The notes below the pieces were generated by a model. The model saw only the letters and a list, made by a program, of their open reading frames with translations. It made no database searches and had not been told where the DNA came from. This document shows, piece after piece, positions 35,528 through 43,671 of a stretch of DNA of 64,000 nucleotides; positions within the stretch are counted from its first letter, which is position 1; the number at the start of each line of letters is the position of its first letter. The position numbers were made by a program, and so were the translations under genes. This DNA is from Actinomycetales bacterium Actino_02. GTDB taxonomy: Bacteria; Actinomycetota; Actinomycetes; Propionibacteriales; Propionibacteriaceae. Where the stretch lies: positions 124,001 to 188,000 of the forward strand of contig LUYM01000030.1 in the NCBI GenBank assembly GCA_001603275.1, in the 5' to 3' direction.

Positions 35528-36547
35528 CTAGAGCTGGGCCAGCAGGGCGTCCGGGTCGTGGCGGTAGGTGTCCAGCGGGAGTTGGCCCGACGACAGTGCC
35601 TCGAGGGTATCGGTCAGCAGCCGGTTCACCGGGGTCGGGACGCCATGAGCGGCACCGGCCTCGGCCACGGCGCCGTTGAGGAAGCGGACCTCGGTCTGGC
35701 CCCGGCCCGAGCGCAGGTCGATGTGGAAGCTCGGCATCTTGTCGCCGCGGCCACCGCCCAGCGCCTTGGTCAGCGCCGGCTGGGCGATGAATCGCGGCAG
35801 CTTGGTGCCCAAGGCCAGCGCCCGCACCGGGGTGCCGGGCAGATCGGTCGGACGCAGCCCGAGCGCATCCATCACGGCCAGGCACTCGCGCAGCACGGCC
35901 AACTCGATCCGGTAGCTGCGCGGGTCGGCGAACAGCGCGCTGACCGGCTCGTCCAGGATGGCCGAGGTGGCGTTGCCGGTCAGATTGGTGAGCAGCTTCG
36001 ACCACTTCATGGCCAAGGCGTCCGGGTAGCCGATCCCGTTCAGCGACGCGTCGTTCAGCGCGGCCAGCAGCCGCTCGGCCAGCGGATGGGTGGTGGCGAT
36101 GCCGACTCCGCGTCGCTTCTCCTCGACCACGGCACCGACGCCCGGCTTGCCGACCGCAGTGGTCACCGTGCCGCTGAGCACCTTGTCAGCACCCAGTCGC
36201 GAGGCCAGCAGCGGTTCGTTGGCGACCCCGTTCTGCAGGCTGAGCATGGCCGGCAGCTCGCGCCCGGTGGCCACGAGCGAATCCAGGAAGCCGGGGGTGT
36301 CGAAGGACTTCAGCGCCACCACGGCCACGTCGTACGGTCCGGCGTCGAGCACCTCTGCGGTCGAGCCGAAGATCCGGAAGTCGCGGACGGTCTGGGTCTG
36401 GCCGTCCCTGGTCAGCAGCAGGCCCTGTTCGGCGATCGTCGCGGCGGCCGCCGGCTGCTCGCTGAAGGTGACGTCATGTCCGGCCGCGGCCAGGGAACCG
36501 CCGATGTAGCTGCCGATCGCGCCGGCGCCGACGAACCAGAACTTCAC
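35528..36547 (-). CDS. panE: 2-dehydropantoate 2-reductase (ketopantoate reductase)
   Basis: A 339-residue NADPH-dependent enzyme for the pantoate step of CoA synthesis. It shows FVGAGAIGSYIGGSLAAAGHDV at the N-terminus, a helix with VALKSFDTPGF, and the C-terminal catalytic Lys region (ALAMKWSKLLTNLTGNATSAI). Several actinobacteria carry more than one paralogue, so a related hydroxyacid substrate remains possible. It is monocistronic and flanked by repeats on both sides. Confidence 0.85.
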   Translation of the reverse strand: MKFWFVGAGAIGSYIGGSLAAAGHDVTFSEQPAAAATIAEQGLLLTRDGQTQTVRDFRIFGSTAEVLDAGPYDVAVVALKSFDTPGFLDSLVATGRELPAMLSLQNGVANEPLLASRLGADKVLSGTVTTAVGKPGVGAVVEEKRRGVGIATTHPLAERLLAALNDASLNGIGYPDALAMKWSKLLTNLTGNATSAILDEPVSALFADPRSYRIELAVLRECLAVMDALGLRPTDLPGTPVRALALGTKLPRFIAQPALTKALGGGRGDKMPSFHIDLRSGRGQTEVRFLNGAVAEAGAAHGVPTPVNRLLTDTLEALSSGQLPLDTYRHDPDALLAQL

Positions 36548-36670
36548 GCCCTACCCCTTCCGCTGAACCGGCCTGACACCGGCTGCGTTCGAACGATACG
36601 ACATCGGCCCGTCCCGTCGAAGCCACTCAGGCCGACGGCGAGCGGGACTCGCTCCGTCCGTCCCACTCAC

Positions 36671-36885
36671 CTCGCCACCGCTTCCCTCGCCGCGCTACCG
36701 CTTCCCTCGCGGCGCTACCGCTTCCCTCGCGGCGCTACCCGTATATCGGTAGCACCGCGATCAACCGGTAGCGGGGTTGCGTGAACCGGTAGCACGGCGG
36801 ATGAACCGGTAGCGCGGCGGAACGGACGGGTAGCACGGCGGATGAACCGGTAGCGCGGCGGAACGGACGGGTAGCGCCGCAGACG
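36671..36885. repeat. Array of about nine 20-base units with CGCTACCG / CGGTAGCG core
   Basis: Three direct copies of a 20-base unit (CTACCGCTTCCCTCGCGGCG and variants, 36675-36740) are followed by about six complementary units (ACCGGTAGCACGGCGGATGA and relatives) out to about 36885. The right half also has a 41-base super-period. The two halves can fold back on each other. It fills the gap between panE and the LacI regulator gene. Spacers of constant length and unique sequence are absent, so it is not CRISPR. Confidence 0.8.
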
Positions 36886-36916
36886 AACCAGCAGTGAGGC
36901 GAACGAACGACCCGGC

Positions 36917-37921
36917 TCAGCCCAGCGGACGCACCGAGCCGCGCTCCTGGACCGGCATCGGCACCAAGGTCAGCGGCGGGGCCTGCCGGCTGAGTAGCAG
37001 TTGCATGGCCGTGCGCCCCATCTCCCGGTAGGGGATCTGCATGGTGGTCAGCTGCGGACGCAGATAGGAGGCCAGGTACTCGTCGTCGAAGGAGATCACC
37101 GACAGATCGTCCGGCACCTTCAGTCCGCGCTCCTGCGCGGACTGGTAGACCCCGAACGCCACCCGGTCGTTGGCCGCGATCATCGCGGTGATCGGCCCGG
37201 CCGCGAAGATCTCCTCCGCGCCCGCGTAGCCCAACCCTGGCTCCCAGTACTTGCCGTCAACCTGATGGACGAGCTCAATGCCCTCTTCAGCCAAGGCGGC
37301 GTCCATGCCGGCGTAGCGGTCGGCCACCGTGGCCGAGAAGGCCGGCTCGAGCAGGTCGGCGGAGCGTCCGATGAAGCCGATCCGGCGATGACCGCGGTCG
37401 GTCAGGTACTTCACTGCCTGATATCCGGCCCGGTACTCATCGGGCAGGACGCACGGATGCCCGGCGGTCGAGGTGGCGTTGACCAGGATCGTGTTCACCT
37501 CAGGCAGCGGCGGCAACTCCAGCTGGCGAGCTCGCATCAGACCGAAGACGATGCCGTCGGTGCGCCGGTCCAGCATCAGGCTGACCAGCTTCTCCAGCTG
37601 GCCGGGACGTCCGGACTCGGTGATCAGCAGCGAATGATCGTGCGCCTCGGCCTCTTCGAGCAGCCCGCTGATGATGGCCGAGGCATAGCGGGTGACGGTG
37701 ACCTCGTCGGAGATGAAGCCGATCGTCCGGGTGGTGCCGGTGCGCAGGCCGCGGGCCGCCGGGTTCGGACGATAATCCAGCGCGGCCGCCGCAGCCCGGA
37801 CCCGTTCGGCCGCCTGCTCCGAGAGCCGGGTGTTCGGACGATTGTTCAGCACCATGCTGACGGTGGTCGTGGACAGCCCGGCGAGCTTGGCCACATCGGC
37901 CAAAGTTGCGCGCTTGGTCAC
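36917..37921 (-). CDS. LacI family transcriptional regulator
   Basis: About 334 residues: HTH with hinge (ATLADVAKLAGLSTTTVSMVLNN, then DYRPNPAARGLR) followed by a periplasmic-binding-type sugar domain (IGFISDEVTVTRYASAIISGLLEEAE through SVISFDDEYLASYLRPQLTTM). It is likely a repressor that responds to a sugar; the neighbouring Gfo/Idh oxidoreductase and transporter are candidate targets. The GTG at 37921 fits the conserved N-terminus VTKRATLADVA and has GAGGG upstream. Confidence 0.9.
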   Translation of the reverse strand: MTKRATLADVAKLAGLSTTTVSMVLNNRPNTRLSEQAAERVRAAAAALDYRPNPAARGLRTGTTRTIGFISDEVTVTRYASAIISGLLEEAEAHDHSLLITESGRPGQLEKLVSLMLDRRTDGIVFGLMRARQLELPPLPEVNTILVNATSTAGHPCVLPDEYRAGYQAVKYLTDRGHRRIGFIGRSADLLEPAFSATVADRYAGMDAALAEEGIELVHQVDGKYWEPGLGYAGAEEIFAAGPITAMIAANDRVAFGVYQSAQERGLKVPDDLSVISFDDEYLASYLRPQLTTMQIPYREMGRTAMQLLLSRQAPPLTLVPMPVQERGSVRPLG

Positions 37922-38044
37922 TGTCGAGCCCTCACCGTCGTTGGTTTGCTTTTCTGCAGAGCAGACCAAGGATATCGGCTCTGACTAGCCCAGCGCCCGT
38001 CCGCCCGTTCCGGGGAGTGGCACGACGTAGGAGGAGGTCCTCAG

Positions 38045-38074
38045 CGAGCGCCGCGTCCTGAGATGAGGCGCTCG
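38045..38074 (-). terminator. Hairpin after the Gfo/Idh oxidoreductase gene
   Basis: CGAGCGCC (38045-38052) pairs with GGCGCTCG (38067-38074) around 14 bases, three bases past the minus-strand stop codon. No T run is present. Confidence 0.45.
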
Positions 38075-38077
38075 GCG

Positions 38078-39076
38078 CTACAGCGTGGATTCGCGGACGG
38101 GTAGGCCGGCCAGTCGGTAGCACTCGTCGATGAACTCCATGTTCGCGATGGCGTTGTCCAGGTCGGTGGGGAAGCTCGCCCCGTCCCGGATGGCTGCAAT
38201 CAGCGCACCGAGCTGGTGAGTGTAGGTGCTGACCGTCCCCAGATGCTCGACCCGCTGGCCGGACGCACTCTCGATGATCAGCCGGTCGTCGCTGGTCAGA
38301 TCGATGAAGTTCGGCTGGAAGATGGTGCCCCGCGTCCCGGTGACCAGGATGGACATCTCCTGTGGGCCCTCCAGGCTCGACTCCAAGGTGGCGATCACCC
38401 CACCGGGAAGTCCAGCGGCGACGGTCGCGGTGGCGTCCACCCGTGGGTCAATGCCGGCGTGCGTGGTGGCACTCGCACCGATCGGACGGGCGGAGCCGCC
38501 CAGCACTCGGGCGAGGTCGCGGGCAATGTGGATCGCGTAGCAGCCCAGGTCCATCAGTGAGCCGCCGGCCAGCGGCCACGACCAGCGAATGTCACTCAGA
38601 TCGGCGCAGTCGAACTTCATCTCCACCTTCACGGCGGTGACCTGCCCGATCGCTTCGTCGCCGACTAACTCCAGCAGCCGCTTGTAGGTGGGGTGGTAGC
38701 GGTGGTGGAAGCCCTCGAAGACGACCAGGCCGTCCTTCGGCTCGGACGCCACCAGCCGGGCCTCTGCGGTGTTGCTGCCGAACGGCTTCTCCGACAGCAC
38801 ATGCTTGCCGGCGCGCAGGGCGGCCAGATTCCAGCGGACGTGCTCGCTGTTGGGCAGCGCGTTGTAGACGACCTCGACCGCAGGGTCGGAAAGCAATTCT
38901 GCGTAACTGCCATAGGCCTGAGCGATCCCGAACTGGACGGCGTAGGCCTGAGCCCGCTCCGGGCTGCGGGCCGCAACGGCGACAATCTCAGCGCCCAAGG
39001 ATTTTGCGGGCGCGACTACGGCTCTCTCCGCGATCCGGGCTGCTCCGAGAATGCCGATCCGCAACGGTTCGCTCAC
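38078..39076 (-). CDS. Gfo/Idh/MocA family NAD(P)-dependent oxidoreductase
   Basis: The 332-residue oxidoreductase has an N-terminal Rossmann fold (RIGILGAARIAERAVVAPA), the EKP motif (GKHVLSEKPFGSN, about residue 95) and the C-terminal beta-sheet domain with DLGCYAIHIARDLARVLGG, whose Asp/His pair fits the active site. Such enzymes oxidise sugars or inositols; the substrate is unknown. A palindrome 49 bases upstream and the LacI gene downstream suggest sugar-responsive control. Confidence 0.87.
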   Translation of the reverse strand: MSEPLRIGILGAARIAERAVVAPAKSLGAEIVAVAARSPERAQAYAVQFGIAQAYGSYAELLSDPAVEVVYNALPNSEHVRWNLAALRAGKHVLSEKPFGSNTAEARLVASEPKDGLVVFEGFHHRYHPTYKRLLELVGDEAIGQVTAVKVEMKFDCADLSDIRWSWPLAGGSLMDLGCYAIHIARDLARVLGGSARPIGASATTHAGIDPRVDATATVAAGLPGGVIATLESSLEGPQEMSILVTGTRGTIFQPNFIDLTSDDRLIIESASGQRVEHLGTVSTYTHQLGALIAAIRDGASFPTDLDNAIANMEFIDECYRLAGLPVRESTL

Positions 39077-39124
39077 CGCTGACCTCCCTGTACTGGCACG
39101 CTCGAGCCGCGCCTGAACGGATTT

Positions 39125-39140
39125 GATAGCGCAAGCTATC
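39125..39140. promoter_or_regulatory. Palindrome upstream of the Gfo/Idh gene, candidate LacI-family operator
   Basis: GATAGC-GCAA-GCTATC is a perfect inverted repeat 49-64 bases before the oxidoreductase start. Size and position suit a repressor site, and a LacI-family gene lies directly downstream of the oxidoreductase. The centre is GCAA rather than the CG typical of LacI sites, which lowers confidence. Confidence 0.4.
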
Positions 39141-39218
39141 GCGCTGACGGCCCGGGTGCGAGAGGTTTTGGACGATGATCTGGCCGCAGCGATTCCCGCG
39201 GCCGATGGACGCCGGGTC

Positions 39219-40445
39219 TCAGCCGCCGACGGCGACCGAATCGTCGCTGGCCACCACGCGTCCCAGTGACCGGGCCGCGGCGAACGCGATGATCGCGGTC
39301 AGCGTCCCGAATACCGCCACTGCGTACAGGCCGAGCTGGTAGCCGCCCAGATCGATCACGTGGCCGGCCACTCCGGAGCCGATCGAGGCACCGATACCGA
39401 TCCCGGTGCCCATCCAGGCCAAACCTTCGGTGAGCCGGGACGGATGCACCAACCGCTCGATCAGCGAGTTTCCGTTGATCAGGGTCGGCGCTACCGTGAC
39501 CCCGACCAGGAGCCCGGCCGCGGCCAGCAGCCAGGTGGAGTTGGCGAAGCACAAGGCGATCGTGGCGACGAACAGCGCGGTGATGCCGATCAGGAATCGA
39601 CGCGGCAGCGGCGAGGCCCAGCGTCGGGCTCCGTAATAGAAGCCGGCCAGCGCCGAGGCCAGCGAGAACACCGCCAGGATCAGTCCGGAGGCGGCCCGGG
39701 CGTCCCATTCGGTTGCGGCGGCGACCACACTCACGTCGATCGCGCCGAAGACGGTGCCGATCAGCAGGTTGATGGCGATCACGGCGGCCACCCCCGGCAC
39801 CAGCAGGATCAGCTGGCGCCAGGCCGCACCCTCGGGTGCCGCGGGACGCTCCTGCAGTGGCGGCTCGGTGGCCCGCTGCGAATAGAACCACTGGGCTCCG
39901 ACCAGGCCGAGAATCACCGGCGCGACCAGGCCGGCCGCCGGATGCACTCCGGTGGACAAGGCGGTCGCCACCACCGGGCCGACCATGTAGGCGACTTCGT
40001 CCAGCGTCGACTCCAGCGAGAAGGCGACATGCAGCTGGTCGGGGTTGTCGGTCACGTACGACCAGCGAGCGCGGACGAGCGCGCCGGGGGCACCGCCGGT
40101 GGCACCGGAGATCATCACCGGCGGGAACAGCGTCCAGGCCGGTGCCTGCATCACGGCAAGCACGACGGTCACGGCCAGCGAGATCGCGGAGATGATGGCG
40201 GCCGGATACATGACCCGGCGCTGCCCGAACCGGTCGACCAGATTGGACAGCACAGCAGTACCCAGCGCCCAACAGACCGCGTTCGCCGCGGTGGCTGCAC
40301 CAGCCAGGCCGTAGCTGCCGTAGATGGACGAAACCATCAAGACCAACCCGAGCCCCATCATCGCGCCGCCGGAGCGGGCGACCAGGCCGGCCGCACAGAA
40401 TCTGAGAGCGCCGGGGATGCTCAGAATCTCCCTATACGCGCGCAC
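39219..40445 (-). CDS. MFS transporter
   Basis: About 408 residues, 12 helices of the major facilitator type (GALRFCAAGLVARSGGAMMGLGLVLMVSSIYGSYGLAGA, then NLVDRFGQRRVMYPA loop). The substrate is unknown. The start is uncertain: GTG at 40445 fits the domain, while the frame stays open to 40541 across the divergent dehydrogenase promoter. It diverges from the zinc dehydrogenase gene with under 90 bases between starts. Confidence 0.8.
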   Translation of the reverse strand: MRAYREILSIPGALRFCAAGLVARSGGAMMGLGLVLMVSSIYGSYGLAGAATAANAVCWALGTAVLSNLVDRFGQRRVMYPAAIISAISLAVTVVLAVMQAPAWTLFPPVMISGATGGAPGALVRARWSYVTDNPDQLHVAFSLESTLDEVAYMVGPVVATALSTGVHPAAGLVAPVILGLVGAQWFYSQRATEPPLQERPAAPEGAAWRQLILLVPGVAAVIAINLLIGTVFGAIDVSVVAAATEWDARAASGLILAVFSLASALAGFYYGARRWASPLPRRFLIGITALFVATIALCFANSTWLLAAAGLLVGVTVAPTLINGNSLIERLVHPSRLTEGLAWMGTGIGIGASIGSGVAGHVIDLGGYQLGLYAVAVFGTLTAIIAFAAARSLGRVVASDDSVAVGG

Positions 40446-40530
40446 CAAACGAGTCTCGCACACCCTGGTGACAGTTCGCTCCGGCGCGGGCAGCGTGACC
40501 AGCGACGTCCGGCCGTGGTGGACTGATGCC

Positions 40531-41544
40531 ATGCGTTCCACCGTGATTCATGGGGCCGGCGACGTCCGGCTGGAGGACCGGCCCGACCCGGTGATCATCA
40601 AGCCGACCGACGCGATCGTGCGGACGGTGGCCACCTGCGTGTGCGGCTCGGATCTGTGGCGCTATCGCGGCATCGGGGATGTCCCGAAGCCGGTCGCCAT
40701 CGGCCATGAGTACTGCGGGATCGTCGAGCAGGTCGGCTCGGCGGTGACCGGAGTGAGCGTCGGCCAGTTCGTCGTCGGTGGCTTCTATCACTGCGACAAC
40801 ACCTGCCCCACCTGCCGCAAGGGTGCCCAGGCGAACTGCCCCAACGGCGGTGCCTACGACGGCTGCCAGGCTGAGCTGATTCGGATCCCGAATGCCGACG
40901 GCACTCTGGTCGCTACCCCTGAATTGCCTTCCGAGGAACAGATTCCCGACTTGCTGACCCTGTCGGACGTGATGGGCACCGGCTGGCACGCTGCGGTCTC
41001 AGCCGGCATCGGCCCGGGGATGAGTGTGGCCGTGGTCGGCGACGGTGCGGTCGGGCTATGTGCGGTGCTGGCCGCCGCCCAGCTGGGCGCCGAGCAGGTG
41101 ATCGCGATGAGTCGCCACGAGGACCGGCAGCAGCTGGCCATCGAGTTCGGCGCGACCGCGATCATCGCCGAGCGGGACGAGGCCGGCGCGGCCAAGGTGC
41201 GTGAGCTCACCGAAGGGATCGGCGCGGACGCCGTCCTGGAGTGCGTCGGCACCGAACAGTCGCGGCTGCAGGCGCTGGCCTGCGCGCGTCCGGGTGCCAC
41301 CATCGGGACGGTCGGACTTCCGCACGGCGAACTCCCCGCTGACAAGCTGTTCTGGCGCAATGTCGGGCTGGCCGGCGGACCGGCTCCGGTACGGGCCTAC
41401 CTGCCGGCGCTGATGGAGCTCGTCCTGGCCGGACGGATCCATCCCGGCAAGGTCTTCGACCTGGAACTGCCGCTGGCCGAGGTCGCCGAGGCCTACGCCG
41501 CCATGGACTCCCGGCGGGCGATCAAGGTGCTGCTGCGTCCCTGA
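40531..41544 (+). CDS. Zinc-dependent alcohol dehydrogenase family protein
   Basis: The 337-residue medium-chain dehydrogenase has catalytic zinc ligands CVCGSDLWRYRG and GHEYCGIVEQVG, structural-zinc cysteines (CDNTCPTCRKGAQANC, about residues 90-105) and the NAD(P) Rossmann motif VAVVGDGAVGLCAVLAA. The alcohol or polyol substrate is unknown. The ATG at 40531 starts the conserved MRSTVIHGAGDVRLEDRPDP. It is divergent from the MFS gene. Confidence 0.88.
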   Translation: MRSTVIHGAGDVRLEDRPDPVIIKPTDAIVRTVATCVCGSDLWRYRGIGDVPKPVAIGHEYCGIVEQVGSAVTGVSVGQFVVGGFYHCDNTCPTCRKGAQANCPNGGAYDGCQAELIRIPNADGTLVATPELPSEEQIPDLLTLSDVMGTGWHAAVSAGIGPGMSVAVVGDGAVGLCAVLAAAQLGAEQVIAMSRHEDRQQLAIEFGATAIIAERDEAGAAKVRELTEGIGADAVLECVGTEQSRLQALACARPGATIGTVGLPHGELPADKLFWRNVGLAGGPAPVRAYLPALMELVLAGRIHPGKVFDLELPLAEVAEAYAAMDSRRAIKVLLRP

Positions 41545-41561
41545 GCTCTGCGATCGGGTAG

Positions 41562-41642
41562 CGTCCGGCTTATCCGAGCTTCTTCGCCACCGAGCTGCCG
41601 ACGCTGGGCGTCGAGCCGAAGTGGATCATCACCCGGGAGTGA
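41562..41642 (+). pseudogene. Possible remnant of a lost gene
   Basis: Between two stops lies a 26-codon stretch, ending in FFATELPTLGVEPKWIITRE and TGA. The last 23 codons end in G or C without exception, the coding signature of this genome, yet there is no start codon or room for a gene. It may be the 3' end of a deleted gene. The protein is not recognised. Confidence 0.25.
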
Positions 41643-41694
41643 TCGTCGCGAGCGAGGCGTTTGGCTGAGGGCGCGGCGGGTTACCCTGACTCGC

Positions 41695-42297
41695 GTGAGT
41701 GAAGTCCCGCGTCCGCATCGGCCGAGCTATCGGGAGCCGTCTGCGCTGGAGGCGATCGGTGAGCGATCCGACCCGATCGCCGCGCTGCACGCCGCCCACG
41801 AGACGGCCGCGGTCCTGGTGAAGGTCGGACGGGCCAGCGCCGATCCGGCGGCCACGGACCGACTGGTGGCGATCACCGACGAGATCGGGCTGGACACGCT
41901 GGCCGAGCTGTGGTCGGCTCGCCCGGCCCGTTCGCTGCCCGGGGCGTTGTGGCGGCTGTACCTGCTGCGCGAGTGGGTGGCCACCGACGCCATGGGTGTG
42001 GCAAGGGAGTATGCCGCCGGCGTCCGCTTCACTGAGGTGAACCATGTGGTCGCTGGGGCCGAACCTCCAGGCCCGGACGAGGTGCGCCGAGTCGCCGAGG
42101 AGATCCTGCGGGGTGTGTTCGCCGGCGATCTCGCGGTTGCTCTGGAACGGGCCGCGGCCTTCTGCCTGGTCGTCTCCGCCGGACGGGCGGACGTCACCGC
42201 CGGCACCCGGGCTGTGGCCCAGGCGCTGCGTCTGCAGGACATGGCCGCCGACCTGACCGCCTGCGCGAAGCTGTGGCGCGAAGATCGGCTCGCCTAG
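41695..42297 (+). CDS. Conserved hypothetical protein, mostly helical
   Basis: A 200-residue soluble protein with no signal peptide or membrane segment. It is predicted to be largely helical (ALHAAHETAAVLVKVGRASADPAATDRLVAITDEIGLDTLAELW). I do not recognise a domain. The stretch LPGALWRLYLLREWVATDAMGVAREYAAG is characteristic enough to find homologues. The start is GTG at 41695. G/C third positions support a real gene. It is convergent with lysE. Confidence 0.65.
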   Translation: MSEVPRPHRPSYREPSALEAIGERSDPIAALHAAHETAAVLVKVGRASADPAATDRLVAITDEIGLDTLAELWSARPARSLPGALWRLYLLREWVATDAMGVAREYAAGVRFTEVNHVVAGAEPPGPDEVRRVAEEILRGVFAGDLAVALERAAAFCLVVSAGRADVTAGTRAVAQALRLQDMAADLTACAKLWREDRLA

Positions 42298-42396
42298 CGC
42301 CGGGGCGTTGGACGGCCTCGTCCGCACGGCGCACCGCTCGCGTCATCGAGCGGCGAGATGTTTGGCGAAGTGAGCGGCACGACCTATCCTTCTAGG

Positions 42397-42477
42397 GCGT
42401 CGGGCCGCGGTAGCCCCGGGCTCCAACTTTCGCCGCTTCGAGCGGCCACGCGCCGAGAGGCGCTCCCGGCCCGACGC
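42397..42477. repeat. 81-base cloverleaf-like foldback
   Basis: A perfect ten-base closing stem, GCGTCGGGCC (42397-42406) and GGCCCGACGC (42468-42477), encloses three small hairpins: AGCCC-C-GGGCT, GCCGCT-TCG-AGCGGC, and GCGCC-GAGA-GGCGC. It sits in the convergent gap between the hypothetical gene and lysE. It lacks tRNA hallmarks (no T-loop TTC motif, wrong stem lengths). It could be a mobile repeat, a structured RNA or an elaborate terminator. Confidence 0.6.
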
Positions 42478-42531
42478 ACTTACTCCCCCAACTTCCCCGC
42501 AACTGCCGCGCCGAGACGTGCGGTCGATCGA

Positions 42532-42571
42532 GCTGAGCGGGCCGGCGGGAGGAACGCTCGGCCCGCTCAGC
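42532..42571 (-). terminator. Terminator hairpin at the end of lysE
   Basis: Thirteen-base perfect arms GCTGAGCGGGCCG (42532-42544) and CGGCCCGCTCAGC (42559-42571) have a 14-base loop. The right arm includes the lysE stop codon, so the ribosome would clear the stem only on release. Confidence 0.65.
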
Positions 42572-43178
42572 CGGTGAAGGCGACTCCCAGGCCGAGGACG
42601 ATCACCACGGCGGAGCCGATCACACCCAGCCAGCCCGAGGCGCGCTCGGGGAGGACGGCTTTGGCGCCGCTGCTGACTAGCGCGAGCCCGAGCTGCCACG
42701 ACAGTGACGCCAGCCCTGCCCCGGCGGTGAAGGCGATCCCGCCCCAGGGGCCTCCGGTGTCGGGCAGTGCGCTGGCCAGGGCCAGGAAGTAGATCAGGGT
42801 GGCCGGGTTGATTGCGGTCAGCGCGAAGAACTTCAGGTAGGCCGAACGTCCGCTGGTGCGAGTCGGCGGCGCCTCACCGCGCGGCCTGCGCAGAGCGAGC
42901 AGTTGCTGGATGCCGAGGACGACCAGGATCGCGCCGGCCAGATAGCGCGGCCAGGCGCCCCAGGAGCGGATCACCGGAGCGGCGGCTGCGCCGGCCACGA
43001 TCGCGGCCGTGCAGTAGAGCGTGTCGATGGTGGCCACTCCGGCCGCGCCGGCCACGGCCGAGCGGCGTCCGTTCGTCATGCCCTCGCGAAGCAGTAGGAC
43101 GCCGATCGCGCCCAGTGGCATGGCGATGGCGAACCCTGCGGCCACCCCGGCCAGGCCTGAAGCGGTTACGGGATCCAT
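42567..43178 (-). CDS. LysE family amino-acid exporter
   Basis: The 203-residue membrane protein has the LysE/RhtB N-terminus (GLAGVAAGFAIAMPLGAIGVLLLREGMTNGRR) and the helix-4 region FFALTAINPATLIYFLALAS. About six helices are evident. It exports an amino acid. The Lrp/AsnC-type gene diverges from it 69 bases away, as in the LysG/LysE logic where the regulator activates the exporter on amino-acid excess. The ATG at 43178 is the family start; the frame runs far upstream through the regulator gene. Confidence 0.88.
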   Translation of the reverse strand: MDPVTASGLAGVAAGFAIAMPLGAIGVLLLREGMTNGRRSAVAGAAGVATIDTLYCTAAIVAGAAAAPVIRSWGAWPRYLAGAILVVLGIQQLLALRRPRGEAPPTRTSGRSAYLKFFALTAINPATLIYFLALASALPDTGGPWGGIAFTAGAGLASLSWQLGLALVSSGAKAVLPERASGWLGVIGSAVVIVLGLGVAFTG

Positions 43179-43247
43179 GGCAGAAGTCTGGCCCAGCTGT
43201 GAGCTCCGACACTGCGATTTCCGAGGTGTGATCGTAGAGTTGTTCAC

Positions 43248-43667
43248 ATGGACGCTCTGGACGAGGAAATTCTCGGTCTGCTGCGACGAAATGCGCGGCG
43301 CTCGTTGTCGGACATCGCCCGCCACGTGGAGCTCAGCGCGAACGCCGTGGCCGCCCGAGTGCGGCGCATGGAAGCCGACGGGGTGATCCTCGGCTACACG
43401 ATCGTCACCGACGCCGAGCGGGCCGAGCCGTCCCGTGGGCTGGAGGTGTTCATCGACGTCCGGCTGGCCGATGCGACCGACGGCGAGCAGTTCCTGGCCG
43501 GCATTGGATCGGTCCGTCAGATCGTCGATGCCGTCCACGTCACCGGGCCCTACGACTACCTCGTCCGGGCCCGAGTGAGCGACACCGCAGCACTGGACGG
43601 CTTGCTCAAGCACCTGAAGAAGTCCTGCGGGGTCGTCCAGACTCAGACTCGGGTCGCCCTTCGCTGA
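43248..43667 (+). CDS. Lrp/AsnC family transcriptional regulator
   Basis: A 139-residue regulator with an N-terminal AsnC-type HTH (LDEEILGLLRRNARRSLSDIARHVELSANAVAARVRRMEADGVI) and a C-terminal RAM/Lrp ligand domain (VDAVHVTGPYDYLVRARVSDTAALDGLL). It probably controls the divergent lysE through the 69-base shared promoter region in response to an amino acid. Its stop is five bases from a GGGAC-type repeat that may end its transcript. Confidence 0.92.
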   Translation: MDALDEEILGLLRRNARRSLSDIARHVELSANAVAARVRRMEADGVILGYTIVTDAERAEPSRGLEVFIDVRLADATDGEQFLAGIGSVRQIVDAVHVTGPYDYLVRARVSDTAALDGLLKHLKKSCGVVQTQTRVALR

Positions 43668-43671
43668 CTCC

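Noticed and set aside
36671-36885. CRISPR array
   Set aside because: Units are contiguous 20-base repeats in both orientations with no unique spacers, and no cas gene is nearby.
42397-42477. tRNA or tmRNA gene suggested by the cloverleaf shape
   Set aside because: Closing stem is ten bases, there is no TTC T-loop, no CCA-compatible end and no anticodon-like loop.
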